The notes beneath the pieces were generated by a model. It was not told the DNA's origin and made no database searches. It was given only the letters and a program-made list of their open reading frames with translations. Position numbers and translations under genes: made by a program. Source: Acidobacteriota bacterium (GTDB lineage Bacteria > Acidobacteriota > Terriglobia > Terriglobales > Acidobacteriaceae). From it: 64,000 nucleotides of DNA. Location: assembly GCA_018268915.1 (NCBI GenBank), contig JAFDVQ010000002.1, positions 62,001 to 126,000 on the forward strand. Reading direction: 5' to 3'. Below, one piece after another: positions 17,855 to 27,558 of the stretch (positions are counted from its first letter, which is position 1; every line of letters begins with the position of its first letter).

Positions 17855-19195
17855 ATGAGCACGCAAGCGCAGATCAAGATAACGAAGAAGCCACGGACCA
17901 TCATTCCCGGTACGCACTTTCATCGCATTCGCAAGACTGTGCAGATCGTCTGTTTCGTCATCTTTGTCACCCTTCCGCTCTTCGACATCATGAGGATCGA
18001 CCTGACGCGCCAGCGCTTCTATTTCTTCGGCGCGGAACTCTGGATCAGCGAGTTCTCAATTGTCTTCCTCACCCTGATGTTCCTCTGGATCTCCATCGCG
18101 GCAATGGCCATGATCTACGGCCGCTTCTGGTGCGGCTACCTATGCCCCCAGATGATTTTCAGCGAAACCGCCAATGGTATTGAGAAATCAATCATTCGCT
18201 TGATCAACAAAAAGCTTCCCAACGCCGGCCCGCGTCTTCGTCGATTCGCCGCAGCCATTGTCTTTGGCATACTTCTCCTTCCGGCCTCAGTCTTCGTCAC
18301 GTTCGTCTTCGTGTCCTACTTCATTCCACCTTTTGATCTCTTCCACCGTCTTCTCAGTCTCGATATCCGCACGGCAGGTGGTATCGTTGGCGCAAGCGTC
18401 ACGCTTGTCACGTTTCTCGACTTCGCTCTCCTCCGCCAGCGCTTCTGCACCGCGATCTGCCCCTACGGATATCTCCAGAACATGCTCAAAGACAAGCACA
18501 CGCTTCTGGTGCACTTTCACGATCCCAACGACGAGTGCATCAAGTGCAGCAAATGTGTGCGAGCCTGCCCCATGGGCATCGACATCCGCCAGTCCTCGCA
18601 CCAACTTGAGTGCACGCATTGCGCCGAGTGCATCGACGCATGTTCAGGAATCCTCGGCAAACTCGGCAGACAGACCGTGATTCAGTACGCGTGGGGAGAC
18701 TCCGCAGCCACAGCCGCACCAAAAGCAAACTGGCTCCATCGCATCGGACTTCGAGATGGCAAACGCATCGCGGTACTCGTCCTGCTGCTCGTGTACGCCA
18801 CTGGGCTTTCCATCGCGATCGGACTCCGGCAGCCGGTATTGCTCCGCATCATGCCCGACAGGATCACGCTCTACTCGGCCACCGCGGATGGCAAAATCCA
18901 TAACAGCTTCCGAATGCTCGCCTCAAACCGCGGACGCCTCCCCGCAACCGTATCGCTCTCCGTTGCGGACCTTCCGGAAGCCAAGATCGAAGGAGTCGAG
19001 GACCGCAAGCTGCTCGAGCCTGGCCAGAGCGTCCAGTTGCAATTCGACGTAGTGGTGCCGCAGTCATCGTTGAATCCGGGCATTAACCGGATGAGAATTC
19101 TTGCCGATGTCACACCCGGCAAGAAAGGGCAGCAGTTCTCGGAGACTTTCTTCGCGCCACAGGCGTCCACGCCAGAGCCAGGTGGGAAGAAGTAG
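17855..19195 (+). CDS. ccoG: cbb3 oxidase accessory iron-sulfur protein CcoG (FixG/RdxA)
   Basis: A 446-residue membrane protein with five N-terminal helices, including GRFWCGYLCPQM (about 89-100) and RQRFCTAICPYGYLQ. The ferredoxin part has CIKCSKCVRACPMGIDIR and CTHCAECIDACSG. A sixth helix leads to a periplasmic Ig-like C-terminal domain (about 330-446). CcoG reduces Cu(II) to Cu(I) for cbb3 copper centre assembly. The length is slightly below the usual 470-480. It is 18 bases after the SafE-like gene and followed by the small membrane gene and ccoI, the usual ccoG-H-I-S order. Confidence 0.93.
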   Translation: MSTQAQIKITKKPRTIIPGTHFHRIRKTVQIVCFVIFVTLPLFDIMRIDLTRQRFYFFGAELWISEFSIVFLTLMFLWISIAAMAMIYGRFWCGYLCPQMIFSETANGIEKSIIRLINKKLPNAGPRLRRFAAAIVFGILLLPASVFVTFVFVSYFIPPFDLFHRLLSLDIRTAGGIVGASVTLVTFLDFALLRQRFCTAICPYGYLQNMLKDKHTLLVHFHDPNDECIKCSKCVRACPMGIDIRQSSHQLECTHCAECIDACSGILGKLGRQTVIQYAWGDSAATAAPKANWLHRIGLRDGKRIAVLVLLLVYATGLSIAIGLRQPVLLRIMPDRITLYSATADGKIHNSFRMLASNRGRLPATVSLSVADLPEAKIEGVEDRKLLEPGQSVQLQFDVVVPQSSLNPGINRMRILADVTPGKKGQQFSETFFAPQASTPEPGGKK

Positions 19196-19248
19196 AAGTC
19201 GGAATATCTAGATCTGTTTGCAGGGCAGTCATGCACTGGAGGAACAAG

Positions 19249-19449
19249 ATGATAAACCCGAGCCAAATCGCCGACGTTGCATCGCCGCGGCGCGGTTCTG
19301 TCACACCGCTCACGATATTTCTTTGCTTCATCATGGTGTTTTTCTGTGCAGTCCTCGTCTTCGTATATGCCGCAACCAAGCGGGCCAACCCCGTGATGCT
19401 TGACCAGAATGGGCACCCGTTAACCCAGACCTCCCGGCAGGCAAAGTGA
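19249..19449 (+). CDS. Small membrane protein in the CcoH position
   Basis: A 66-residue protein with one helix (about residues 18-42) and short polar ends. It lies between ccoG and ccoI, exactly where ccoH normally is, but lacks the FixH domain, so I do not call it CcoH. The ATG at 19249 is preceded by GGAGGAACAAG, a strong ribosome-binding site; a longer frame from 19231 would put that site inside the gene. Its stop overlaps the ccoI start region (TGATG), which suggests coupled translation and a role with the copper ATPase. Confidence 0.6.
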   Translation: MINPSQIADVASPRRGSVTPLTIFLCFIMVFFCAVLVFVYAATKRANPVMLDQNGHPLTQTSRQAK

Positions 19450-21902
19450 TGCCAATGGTTGCGACAGCTTGTGGTCTGTGTGGTCTCGAATGCGGAAAGA
19501 GGGCACTGATCCGCGCATTCGACGACCGCAAGATCGACTTCTGCTGCATGGGCTGTGCGAACGTCTACGCCATACTCTTTGAAAGCGGCGTGATCGCAAG
19601 CGGCCAGAATATCCGCGACACCGAAGTGTTTCGCCGAGGCCTTGAACTGGGCCTCATCTCGAATGCGGCTTCTGATACCGACTCGAATACCGCAATCGAT
19701 CCGAGCGCCCCAACCTCTGAAGCGTTGCTGCAAATCAACGGCATGTGGTGTTCCGCATGCGGATGGCTCATCGAGCACGCGCTGAAGAAGCTTCCCGGCG
19801 TCGTCTCAGCCGAAGTGCTCTTCGCCTCAGATCTCGCTAAAGTCAGGTACTGTCCGCTTTACCTCCCGCCGGAAGCAATCGTTGCACGCATCTCGAAGCT
19901 CGGCTATCGTGCAACTGCCTTTGAAGGAGAAAACGCAGCTGCGAAGGCCGATATGCGCGATCTCGTGATGCGCCTCGGCGTCGGTGCATTCCTCTGGGCC
20001 AACATCATGGCCTTCAGCGTCATTCTCTATGTCGGCTATTTCGAGCAAATCTCTGGCAGTGCAAGCCGAATACTTCCCTGGATACTCTTTACGCTTACTA
20101 CGCCGATGATCTTCTACTGTGCGCTCCCCATCCTGCGCTCAGCGGCAATCGGTCTCTGGAACCGCCAAATCCGTATGGAAGTACTCCTTTCGCTCGGCAT
20201 CCTCGCCGCCTATGGCCTGAGCGTCGCGCAAACATTGCTGGGACGAACCCACCTCTACTTCGACACCGCAGCCGCACTAGTAACTCTGGTCCTCGCCGGC
20301 AAGGTGATCGAACGCGGCGCAAAGCAGCGCGCCATGCGCTCCATCGCTATGCTCTACCGGCTCATGCCGAAAAAAGTTCGAATCGCTGACGGAGCCGACG
20401 AGCGGTTCGTATCCATCGATGCTCTCCAGCCAGGCACAGTGTTCATCGTCAAAGCGGGTGAACGCATACCCGCAGATGGAACAATTCTGCAGGGGCAGAC
20501 ACAGGCCGACGAATCCCTCCTGACCGGCGAGTCCACTCCAGTCAATAAGGATGTCGGCGACTCGGTTGTATCCGGCAGCCTGAATGCAGGTAGCGTGATC
20601 CGCGTTAGTACTCTTCGCACCGGAGAAGACAGTACTCTCGCCCAGATCATCCGCATGGTCGAGCGGGCCATGACAACTCGCGCGCCCATCGAGCGCACGG
20701 TCGACCGCGTGTCCCGAATTTTTGTTCCCGCTGTGATCGTCCTGGCTATCGCCACCTTTGTAGTTCTCATACTTTTGCATATGCCTGTTGGCATTGCATT
20801 GATGCGCGCCATCTCCATACTTGTCATCGCCTGTCCATGTGCTCTCGGCCTCGCCACACCTCTCGCCATCACGGCGGCACTGGGCTTTGCGGCACGGCAA
20901 GGGATTCTCATCTCTGACACCACGGCGCTCGAGTCTATGGCAAGAATAGATACGGTGATTCTCGATAAGACAGCCACGGTCACTACAGGAGCATTCCGCC
21001 TTCTTGATTTCGCTTTGGCTGAAGACCCACACAACGGGGCCGAGATATTTCTGGAGCAGTATCTGCCGGCTCTTGCCGCTGTCGAATCGATGTCAGAGCA
21101 CCTGATCGGTCGAGCAGTTGTGCAGTTTGCTCGCGAACACGGCGTGGTCCCCCGGGAAGCCTCTCTGCCCGAAATTCGCAAAGGCCACGGCATCTCGGCC
21201 ACGTGCGATGGCCGCCAGGTGTTCATTGGCAACGACGCTCTTTTGCAGACACTGGGTGAACTGCCAGGACCTAAACTGATCTCGATCGCGCATCGTTGGC
21301 AACAGAGCGGTCGCACAGTAGCATACTTCGGCTTTGACAGAGAAGCATTCGGTCTCCTGGCGTTTGGAGACGGCATCAAGAAAGATGCGGCAGAGGCAAT
21401 CAATAGATTGCATCAGCGAGGCCTGTCCGTGAAGCTTGTCTCCGGCGATTCCACTGCAACCACGGCAGCAATTGCCACCGAGCTTCGGATCGTCAATTTC
21501 GTTGGCGAAGCAACCCCAGATCGAAAAGTGTCGATGGTCGCCGATCTGCAGCGAAGCGGCAAAAGAGTCGCAGTCATCGGCGACGGCGTCAACGACGCGC
21601 CCGCACTCGCGCAGGCTGACGTTGGTATCGCCCTCGGCACCGGAGCCGATATCGCTATCAGCGCCGCTCCAGTCGTGCTTGTTCGAGGATCTCTTCAATC
21701 GATCGAGAGGGCGTTCCGCCTTTCCTCCCGAGCCACGCGGGTCGTCCGCCAGAATCTGTTCTGGGCCTTCGCGTACAACATTGGAGGGCTGAGCCTCGGA
21801 ATCGCCGGAGTCCTCTCTCCCATCGTTGCAGCAGCAGCCATGTTCCTCTCCAGCGCCTCCGTCATTGCGAACTCAATGCGTCTAAGCAGGTCAGATTCGT
21901 AG
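19449..21902 (+). CDS. ccoI: Copper P1B-type ATPase of cbb3 maturation (CcoI/FixI)
   Basis: An 817-residue heavy-metal P-type ATPase. An N-terminal Cys-rich segment (CGLCGLECG, DFCCMGC) is followed by a metal-binding domain with CxxC at 101-104 (MWCSACGW). Eight membrane helices include the transport motif CPC (462-464). TGES marks the actuator domain and GDGVNDAPAL the hinge. The phosphorylated aspartate is D506 in DKTATVTTG, where nearly all P-type ATPases have DKTGT. CcoI exports copper to the periplasmic side for the oxidase's copper B centre. The ATG at 19449 overlaps the upstream stop as TGATG; a GTG at 19446 is also possible. It closes the respiratory operon. Confidence 0.93.
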   Translation: MPMVATACGLCGLECGKRALIRAFDDRKIDFCCMGCANVYAILFESGVIASGQNIRDTEVFRRGLELGLISNAASDTDSNTAIDPSAPTSEALLQINGMWCSACGWLIEHALKKLPGVVSAEVLFASDLAKVRYCPLYLPPEAIVARISKLGYRATAFEGENAAAKADMRDLVMRLGVGAFLWANIMAFSVILYVGYFEQISGSASRILPWILFTLTTPMIFYCALPILRSAAIGLWNRQIRMEVLLSLGILAAYGLSVAQTLLGRTHLYFDTAAALVTLVLAGKVIERGAKQRAMRSIAMLYRLMPKKVRIADGADERFVSIDALQPGTVFIVKAGERIPADGTILQGQTQADESLLTGESTPVNKDVGDSVVSGSLNAGSVIRVSTLRTGEDSTLAQIIRMVERAMTTRAPIERTVDRVSRIFVPAVIVLAIATFVVLILLHMPVGIALMRAISILVIACPCALGLATPLAITAALGFAARQGILISDTTALESMARIDTVILDKTATVTTGAFRLLDFALAEDPHNGAEIFLEQYLPALAAVESMSEHLIGRAVVQFAREHGVVPREASLPEIRKGHGISATCDGRQVFIGNDALLQTLGELPGPKLISIAHRWQQSGRTVAYFGFDREAFGLLAFGDGIKKDAAEAINRLHQRGLSVKLVSGDSTATTAAIATELRIVNFVGEATPDRKVSMVADLQRSGKRVAVIGDGVNDAPALAQADVGIALGTGADIAISAAPVVLVRGSLQSIERAFRLSSRATRVVRQNLFWAFAYNIGGLSLGIAGVLSPIVAAAAMFLSSASVIANSMRLSRSDS

Positions 21903-21966
21903 CATCAAAGCAAGCTAGAAGAAGAATTAGCATTCGCGGTCTAAACTGAGCCGACCGGGCTAGCCC

Positions 21967-21993
21967 TCAAGTCCTCCATCAATCTGCCGATAA
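21967..21993 (+). promoter_or_regulatory. Sigma-28 (FliA)-type promoter before the hybrid kinase gene
   Basis: TCAAGTCC, 11 bases, then GCCGATAA. The -10 element is identical to the FliA consensus GCCGATAA, the spacer is exactly 11, and the -35 shares five of eight bases with TAAAGTTT. It ends 45 bases before the ATG of the hybrid kinase. Two further GCCGATAA/GTCGATAA sites and a GCCGATAT site precede chemotaxis-linked genes in this window. Confidence 0.6.
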
Positions 21994-22037
21994 CTCTCAG
22001 GAAGCCCCTGATTCAGACCAACCTTTGTGAGCATCAC

Positions 22038-24506
22038 ATGTCTCACGGGAGGTGCATCGGCGTGATCGCAAAAGAGCCGCCCAACATAAGCGTCAGCGAC
22101 AAGTTGATTGCCGACAAACAACTGCGTGCTTTTGCGGACGACTGCCCCGCGATGATGTGGGTCACTGACCGGTTCGGCTCACTCCAGTTTGGAAATCGTA
22201 CATTCCGCGACTTCTTCGGGATTTGCCAGAATGAGCAGGCAGTACTTCAATGGCAGGATCTGATCTCTGCCCAGGACATCAAAGTCTATCTGCACAACCT
22301 TTGGACTGCAGTCAGAGAGCAGGTTCCATTCAGTGCAGAGGCGCGCGCGTTGCGAGCCGATGGCGAACTGCGGTGGATTGGATCTCGCGCGCACCCTCGC
22401 TGGTCCGCCACGGGCGATCTTCTGGGATATATCGGGCTTACCGCTGACATAACCGATCGGAGAAAGGTTGAAGAGGAACTCAAGGAAGCCAATGACCGCT
22501 TCAACCTTGCAGCCCGCGCAGGCGAAGTGGGTATCTGGGACTGGAACCCGATTAACAGGCGAATGATATGGGACGGGCAGATGTTCTGCCTCTACGGAAT
22601 CAATGCCGACTCATTTGACGGAACCGTCGAGACTTGGAAGAGGTGTTTGCATCCCGATGACCGCGATCGAGCGACGAAAGAGTGCGCTTCAGCTCTCGAC
22701 GGACAAGGAGAGTTCAATACTGAATTCCGGGTTGTCTGGAGCGACGGCAGCGTACACAGCATCAGGGCCATCGGCCTGGTTCAGCGCGACTCATCAGGCG
22801 TCCCACACCGAATGATCGGGACCAATTGGGACATTACCGCTCAACGCAAGATCTCTGAAGATCTGCGCATCAGCAACGCGCAACTGCAACAGGCAATCGT
22901 CCGATCTGAAGAATCAGCTGCCGCGGCGGCCAGGGCCAATTCTGCCAAAAGCGACTTTCTTGCCAATATGAGCCACGAGATTCGAACTCCCTTGAACGGC
23001 ATCATCGGGATGACAGAACTCCTGCTGGCGAGCGATTTGACCGATGACCAGCGTCACTACGCTGAGGTTCTTCGCAAGAGTGGGGAGTCGCTTCTGGTCC
23101 TCATCAACGACATTCTGGACCTCTCCAAGATTGAAGCCAGAAAGCTTGAACTGGAGATCGCAGCCTTTTACTTACCTGACATCCTGAACGATGTCACAAA
23201 ACATTTCGCGCTACAGGGAAGGTCCAGGCACTTGCATCTCAGCAGCGCCATTCAGCCCGGAACGCCCTGCCATCTCCGCGGCGACGCGGGGCGTTTGCGG
23301 CAGATCCTGGTCAACCTGGTGGGCAATGGCATCAAGTTTACCGAAGAAGGAGAAGTGGCGGTCGAAGTATCGCTGATAAAGAAGGCAGACAATGGCAGTC
23401 TTCTCCGCTTCTCGGTCCGCGATACAGGCATAGGCGTCCCGGATGGCGCCGAGCAGACGCTCTTCGAAAAGTTTATTCAACTGGATACTTCAAACACACG
23501 CAGAGTTGGCGGCACGGGGCTTGGGCTCGCTATCTCAAAGCAACTATCTAAAATGATGGGCGGTCAGATCGGCGTCAATCAACGCGAAGGCAAAGGTGCC
23601 GAATTCTGGTTCACGGCGCGCTTCCTGGAAGACGAGAGCGCCTCCATGGAAGGTGCGCGTAGAATCCCGCAAACACATTCATCCGCTCAGTTCGACTGGC
23701 AGAACCATGTTCGAATACTCCTTGTAGAAGACAACACCACCAATCAGGAAGTTGCTCGTGGAATTCTCACTATGTCAGGAGCACACGTCGACGTCGTGGC
23801 CGATGGGAGCCAGGCAGTGCGCGCCGTTGAGACTCAACCTTACGATCTTGTATTGATGGATATCCGAATGCCTGTCATGGACGGGATCGCGGCAACGCGC
23901 CGGATCCGTGACCCGCAATCATCCGCGCTTGATCATGACATCCCGATCATTGCATTGACCGCAAGCGCGCTCACATCCGAACGCGACGTCTGTCTCGCGG
24001 CCGGAATGGACGCGTTTCTCTCAAAGCCGTTTGCACCGTCGGATCTACTCCAGACAGTGCGTAGGATACTGGAAGCCAGAAAGTTCAAATACCCAGGTAC
24101 AGCAAAGGTGGCTCCGTCAACCGGGGAGAAGGCCGATCCGATTTTCGATGAGTGCGGAGTTCTGGCGCGTTTGCTGGGCGACGAGTCGCTCCTGCAGGTT
24201 GTACTGCGTGCGTTCCTGGCAGACATACCAACTCGACTTCGACATCTCGCCGATGCCATCAAACGAAAAGACATTCCCGCCATAAGCGATCAGCTTCACT
24301 CGCTCAAGGGAGCAGCATCCAACGTCGGAGCCGAGAGGCTCAACAAGATTGTGGTTAAGATGGAGAACTCATCCAAGCTGGGCGACATCGATAGCGTTGC
24401 TTCTCTCCAGCCTGACCTGATCGCTCTTTTCAGTGAGTTCAGGAACGTCGTCGAACAGAAACTGGTACAGAACGTTGTCATTGCAGCAACAGCCGGAGTG
24501 GTTTGA
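22038..24506 (+). CDS. Hybrid sensor histidine kinase: PAS-PAS-HisKA-HATPase-REC-Hpt
   Basis: A soluble 822-residue kinase with no membrane segment. Two PAS/PAC domains (about 25-140 and 150-275) sense an unknown signal. The phosphorylated His is H313 in [12 protein letters not shown], and the ATPase has the N box (NLVGNGIKF), DTGIG and GGTGLGL boxes. A receiver follows with D608 in LMDIRMP. The C-terminal Hpt has H754 in [13 protein letters not shown]. The layout supports a His-Asp-His relay that ends on a free receiver, most simply the next gene or the receiver proteins near 34,000. The frame starts at ATG 22038; a GTG at 22062, preceded by GGGAGG, is an alternative. A FliA-type promoter lies 45 bases upstream. 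Confidence 0.92.
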   Translation: MSHGRCIGVIAKEPPNISVSDKLIADKQLRAFADDCPAMMWVTDRFGSLQFGNRTFRDFFGICQNEQAVLQWQDLISAQDIKVYLHNLWTAVREQVPFSAEARALRADGELRWIGSRAHPRWSATGDLLGYIGLTADITDRRKVEEELKEANDRFNLAARAGEVGIWDWNPINRRMIWDGQMFCLYGINADSFDGTVETWKRCLHPDDRDRATKECASALDGQGEFNTEFRVVWSDGSVHSIRAIGLVQRDSSGVPHRMIGTNWDITAQRKISEDLRISNAQLQQAIVRSEESAAAAARANSAKSDFLANMSHEIRTPLNGIIGMTELLLASDLTDDQRHYAEVLRKSGESLLVLINDILDLSKIEARKLELEIAAFYLPDILNDVTKHFALQGRSRHLHLSSAIQPGTPCHLRGDAGRLRQILVNLVGNGIKFTEEGEVAVEVSLIKKADNGSLLRFSVRDTGIGVPDGAEQTLFEKFIQLDTSNTRRVGGTGLGLAISKQLSKMMGGQIGVNQREGKGAEFWFTARFLEDESASMEGARRIPQTHSSAQFDWQNHVRILLVEDNTTNQEVARGILTMSGAHVDVVADGSQAVRAVETQPYDLVLMDIRMPVMDGIAATRRIRDPQSSALDHDIPIIALTASALTSERDVCLAAGMDAFLSKPFAPSDLLQTVRRILEARKFKYPGTAKVAPSTGEKADPIFDECGVLARLLGDESLLQVVLRAFLADIPTRLRHLADAIKRKDIPAISDQLHSLKGAASNVGAERLNKIVVKMENSSKLGDIDSVASLQPDLIALFSEFRNVVEQKLVQNVVIAATAGVV

Positions 24507-24550
24507 GAAGAACCCGCAATCGAACGCTGGCCGTTGTATGAGGGGTACTC

Positions 24551-25051
24551 ATGAAAGACATGGAACGAAGTAAGACACAACTGCTGATGAAAGATACAAG
24601 TTTTATGACGATCGACCAGATCCGATCGAACTGCAGGCGAGAGATGAACGCTGGGCTGCGAGTGCTCGTAGTTGAAGACGACTTCACATCCCGGGTGCTC
24701 TTGCAAAGTTTGCTGCTGGAATTCGGCACAGTGCACATCGCAGTCGATGGAGTAGAAGCAATTCAGGCGTTCTGCGAAGCCCGGCAGTCTGGACAGCCCT
24801 ATGACCTCATCTGCATGGATGTGCGAATGCCGGAGATGAACGGCATGGACGCTCTCGAACAAATCAGAATGATCGAGGCGCAGGGAGGCGTTTCACCCTC
24901 GGCTGCTGTAAAGATCTTCATGACCACAGCGGTTCGAGATCTCAAAACTGTGAGCGCATCCTTCAAAGCGCTTTGTGATGCTTACCTGCCAAAGCCCTTG
25001 GATACAGCGAAACTGATTTCCGAAATGCATCAACACGGACTCATTGCGTAG
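24551..25051 (+). CDS. Single-domain response regulator (CheY-like)
   Basis: A 166-residue protein with one receiver domain from about residue 34: VVEDD acidic pocket, the phosphorylated Asp in LICMDVRMPEMNG, TTA for the switch Thr and YLPKPLD with the conserved Lys. There is no output domain, so it acts by binding a partner. The start is the ATG at 24551, which has GAGGGG at good spacing; a second ATG at 24644 would give a bare receiver without the 31-residue lead. It follows the hybrid kinase by 44 bases and is its likely target or phosphate sink. Confidence 0.85.
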   Translation: MKDMERSKTQLLMKDTSFMTIDQIRSNCRREMNAGLRVLVVEDDFTSRVLLQSLLLEFGTVHIAVDGVEAIQAFCEARQSGQPYDLICMDVRMPEMNGMDALEQIRMIEAQGGVSPSAAVKIFMTTAVRDLKTVSASFKALCDAYLPKPLDTAKLISEMHQHGLIA

Positions 25052-25087
25052 TTCGTTGGTGCTTGTTCATCGTTCGCAGCTTTAGAC

Positions 25088-25921
25088 TCACTTCCACTGG
25101 TAAAAGATCGAGCGCAGATATCGCTTTGGTTCGAGCTCAGCGCACACCCCTGTTATGGATTCGGTTGCACCGATGATCAACGCCCCGTCCTTTGCTAGAA
25201 CCCTCGCCAGATTGCCGAATAGTTTCGCCTTGTCGGGCTCTTTGAAATAGATCGCTACATTGCGGCAGAAGATGATATCGAAGCGGGTTGGAAACGAGAA
25301 GGGTTCCAGAAGATTCATGGTCCGGAAGCTCGCCATCGCACGAATCTCGTCTCGTATCTTCCATTTTCCTCCGGATCGCGTGAAGTGGCGGCTAAGTGCT
25401 TCGGGCGCTAGCCCACGCTCTAGCTCAAATGGCTCATATTCACCGTAGCTCGCTTTGGCCACAGCTTTGTTTGAGATATCAGTCCCCAGAATGTGAATGT
25501 CGAAGCGACTCAGGTCTCCGATCAGTTCACGCAGGATGATTCCTGTACTGTACGCCTCTTGTCCAGTAGAGCAAGCCGCGCTCCAAATTCGAAGCGGAAT
25601 GGGTTGGCCCCTCGTGCCTCGCCTGTCAATAAGCTCTGGCAGGATCTTGTGCCTCAGCATCTCAAAAGGCGAAACATCGCGAAAAAACGATGTCTCATTC
25701 GTGGTGACCGCGTCGATGATCTTCGCCCTGAGTCTGGCGCTTAGGTCCGACCGTGCTTTGAAGAACAGCTCAGAAAAGCTCGCCGACTCGGACTCGGACA
25801 TCACGCCGCGCAGGCGGGTTTCCAGTAAGTATGCCTTCGAGTGGTCGAGGTGAATGCCGCAGATCTCCTGGATATAGCCACTCCAGACCGACATCTCTTC
25901 GGGCCTGATCGCTACGGTCAC
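25088..25921 (-). CDS. cheR: CheR methyltransferase of chemotaxis cluster 1
   Basis: A 277-residue SAM-dependent protein-glutamate methyltransferase. The N-terminal helical CheR domain is followed by TNETSFFRD, the SAM-binding IWSAACSTGQEAYS (with E for the ribose/amino contact), LGTDIS and DIIFCRNVAIYF, all standard CheR motifs. It methylates the MCP encoded four genes upstream. It starts with GTG two bases after the cheB stop, so it is translationally coupled, and is the last gene of the minus-strand operon. It converges on the receiver gene, with 36 bases between them. Confidence 0.95.
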   Translation of the reverse strand: MTVAIRPEEMSVWSGYIQEICGIHLDHSKAYLLETRLRGVMSESESASFSELFFKARSDLSARLRAKIIDAVTTNETSFFRDVSPFEMLRHKILPELIDRRGTRGQPIPLRIWSAACSTGQEAYSTGIILRELIGDLSRFDIHILGTDISNKAVAKASYGEYEPFELERGLAPEALSRHFTRSGGKWKIRDEIRAMASFRTMNLLEPFSFPTRFDIIFCRNVAIYFKEPDKAKLFGNLARVLAKDGALIIGATESITGVCAELEPKRYLRSIFYQWK

Positions 25922-25923
25922 CT

Positions 25924-27042
25924 TCAGCCCCTCACCACACTTGTGATTCGGTCTGCAATTTCGCTCAACGGCAGCACCACGTCAACTGCGCCAGCCTCCA
26001 CAGCAGACTTAGGCATTCCATATACCACGCAGCTTGGCGCGTCCTGTGCAATTACAAAGCAGCCACGCCGTTTCAGTAGCCTTACCCCAAGCGTTCCGTC
26101 ATTGCCCATCCCTGTCAGAATGACCGCCATGGCTCGCCCCGGGAATCGGTTCGCGACCGAACGAAACAGATAATCTACCGCCGGCTTGCAATTGTTCTCC
26201 GGCGGATCGTCGGTCACCTCAATCAATGGCTGGCCGCCCCGTTCCATTTCGAGGCGCATCTGTCGCCCACCAGGCGCTATGTATACCTCATTTGGCCGGA
26301 TGGGCTCTCCATGGACTGCTTCGTGAATTCGAATCGCACATCGTTCACTCAGGCTGTCTGCCAGAGACTTTGTAAAGACTGGCGGCATGTGCTGGACAAT
26401 GAGAACAGGCACTCCTAAATCGGCCGGTATGCGAGGCAAAAGCTGCGAGAGCGCAACAGGGCCGCCGGTAGATACGCCAATAAGTACCAGGTCGGGCTTC
26501 TTCGGATTTGTCAGACGGTGCATCCGCGTTGAAACCTGGCTCAGCTCCGAGCTTGATCCATGAGCGTCTACCCTCGGATGCATGGATTGGGAGAGCGATG
26601 TCTCGCGCGGTGCACCGCTTCGCAGAATTGATCGGATCTCGAGCCGATGCGCCAGCGCGCGGATGCGGGGAGCAAGTTGCAAGGCCAGGGCTTGCCGTCC
26701 CTGTTCCGGATTGGACGAGTCTGGCTTCACGATAAAGTCGAACGCGCCATGCTGAAGCGCCTGCATCGTGAGGTCCCCGGCCCTCGTGGTGACCGCACTC
26801 AAGACGATGACTTCGACCCTTTGCTCCTCTTTGCACTTCAGTGCATCCAGCACTGCGAGACCATCCATCTCAGGCATCTCAATGTCAAGGGTAAGCAGAT
26901 CCGGCTTTAACTCGCGCGCCTTCTGCAGCCCCACCTTACCGTTAGCCGCCGTGCCAACGACGTCGACTTCTGGCATCGAAGACAGAACATCGGTAAGCAC
27001 CCGACGAAAGAGGACCGAATCATCAACAATCAAAACTCTCAC
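25924..27042 (-). CDS. cheB: CheB methylesterase/response regulator of chemotaxis cluster 1
   Basis: A 372-residue protein: receiver domain (VDDS acidic pocket, phosphorylated Asp in TLDIEMPEMDG), linker, and CheB catalytic domain with the Ser in GVSTGGPVAL, the His in IVQHMPPVFTK and the Asp in TGMGNDG. It removes methyl groups from and deamidates MCP glutamates once phosphorylated by CheA. It starts with GTG overlapping the cheW stop (GTGA). Length and order of domains are normal. Confidence 0.95.
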   Translation of the reverse strand: MRVLIVDDSVLFRRVLTDVLSSMPEVDVVGTAANGKVGLQKARELKPDLLTLDIEMPEMDGLAVLDALKCKEEQRVEVIVLSAVTTRAGDLTMQALQHGAFDFIVKPDSSNPEQGRQALALQLAPRIRALAHRLEIRSILRSGAPRETSLSQSMHPRVDAHGSSSELSQVSTRMHRLTNPKKPDLVLIGVSTGGPVALSQLLPRIPADLGVPVLIVQHMPPVFTKSLADSLSERCAIRIHEAVHGEPIRPNEVYIAPGGRQMRLEMERGGQPLIEVTDDPPENNCKPAVDYLFRSVANRFPGRAMAVILTGMGNDGTLGVRLLKRRGCFVIAQDAPSCVVYGMPKSAVEAGAVDVVLPLSEIADRITSVVRG

Positions 27043-27548
27043 GACCGTCCCACTCTGCTCTCTTCGGCATTCGACGTTCTTCCCCCGCGGGCTTCGACGC
27101 TGAGAAGAGGGTGTAGATCGAGTAACGCTATAAGATGGTCGCCTTTTCGGAATACGCCGCGAATCGCCGCGAGGCTGCTCGGTGGCAAATTAGGAGGCAC
27201 CGGCTCCAGCGCGCATGATTCAACTGAAATCGCGTCCGCAACACTGTCGACCAGAAGGCCTATGGGCTCTCCATTCCAGTCAACGATCAGGATGCGGCTT
27301 TCAGCGCTTCGCTGCGCGCGGCCCAGGCCCAGGCGCATTGCTAAATCAATCACTGTGACCATACGGCCGCGAAGGTTGCGGATGCCCTCGACGTATGGAG
27401 CAGCTCGATGAACACGGGTGATTTCACCGACCATCACGACTTCCTGAATCAGTGTCGCGTCGATCCCGAAGGCGCCCGTTGAACCAAGGTCAAAGGCCGC
27501 GATCAGCAAATCCTTAGACAGTCTCGTTTGAGACACGATGCCTGGCAT
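27039..27548 (-). CDS. cheW: CheW coupling protein of chemotaxis cluster 1
   Basis: A 169-residue CheW-fold protein. Key segments are the opening strand LLIAAFDLGS, the core phrase YVEGIRNLRGRMVTVIDLAMRLG and the closing IALLDLHPLL. CheW ties the MCP to CheA in the signalling array. The frame extends to 27635, but the ATG at 27548 has ATGAGGAG just before it and lies ten bases after the MCP stop, so this start is used. The C-terminal tail of about 15 residues is Arg/Ser-rich. Confidence 0.9.
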   Translation of the reverse strand: MPGIVSQTRLSKDLLIAAFDLGSTGAFGIDATLIQEVVMVGEITRVHRAAPYVEGIRNLRGRMVTVIDLAMRLGLGRAQRSAESRILIVDWNGEPIGLLVDSVADAISVESCALEPVPPNLPPSSLAAIRGVFRKGDHLIALLDLHPLLSVEARGGRTSNAEESRVGRS

Positions 27549-27558
27549 GATCGGCTCC

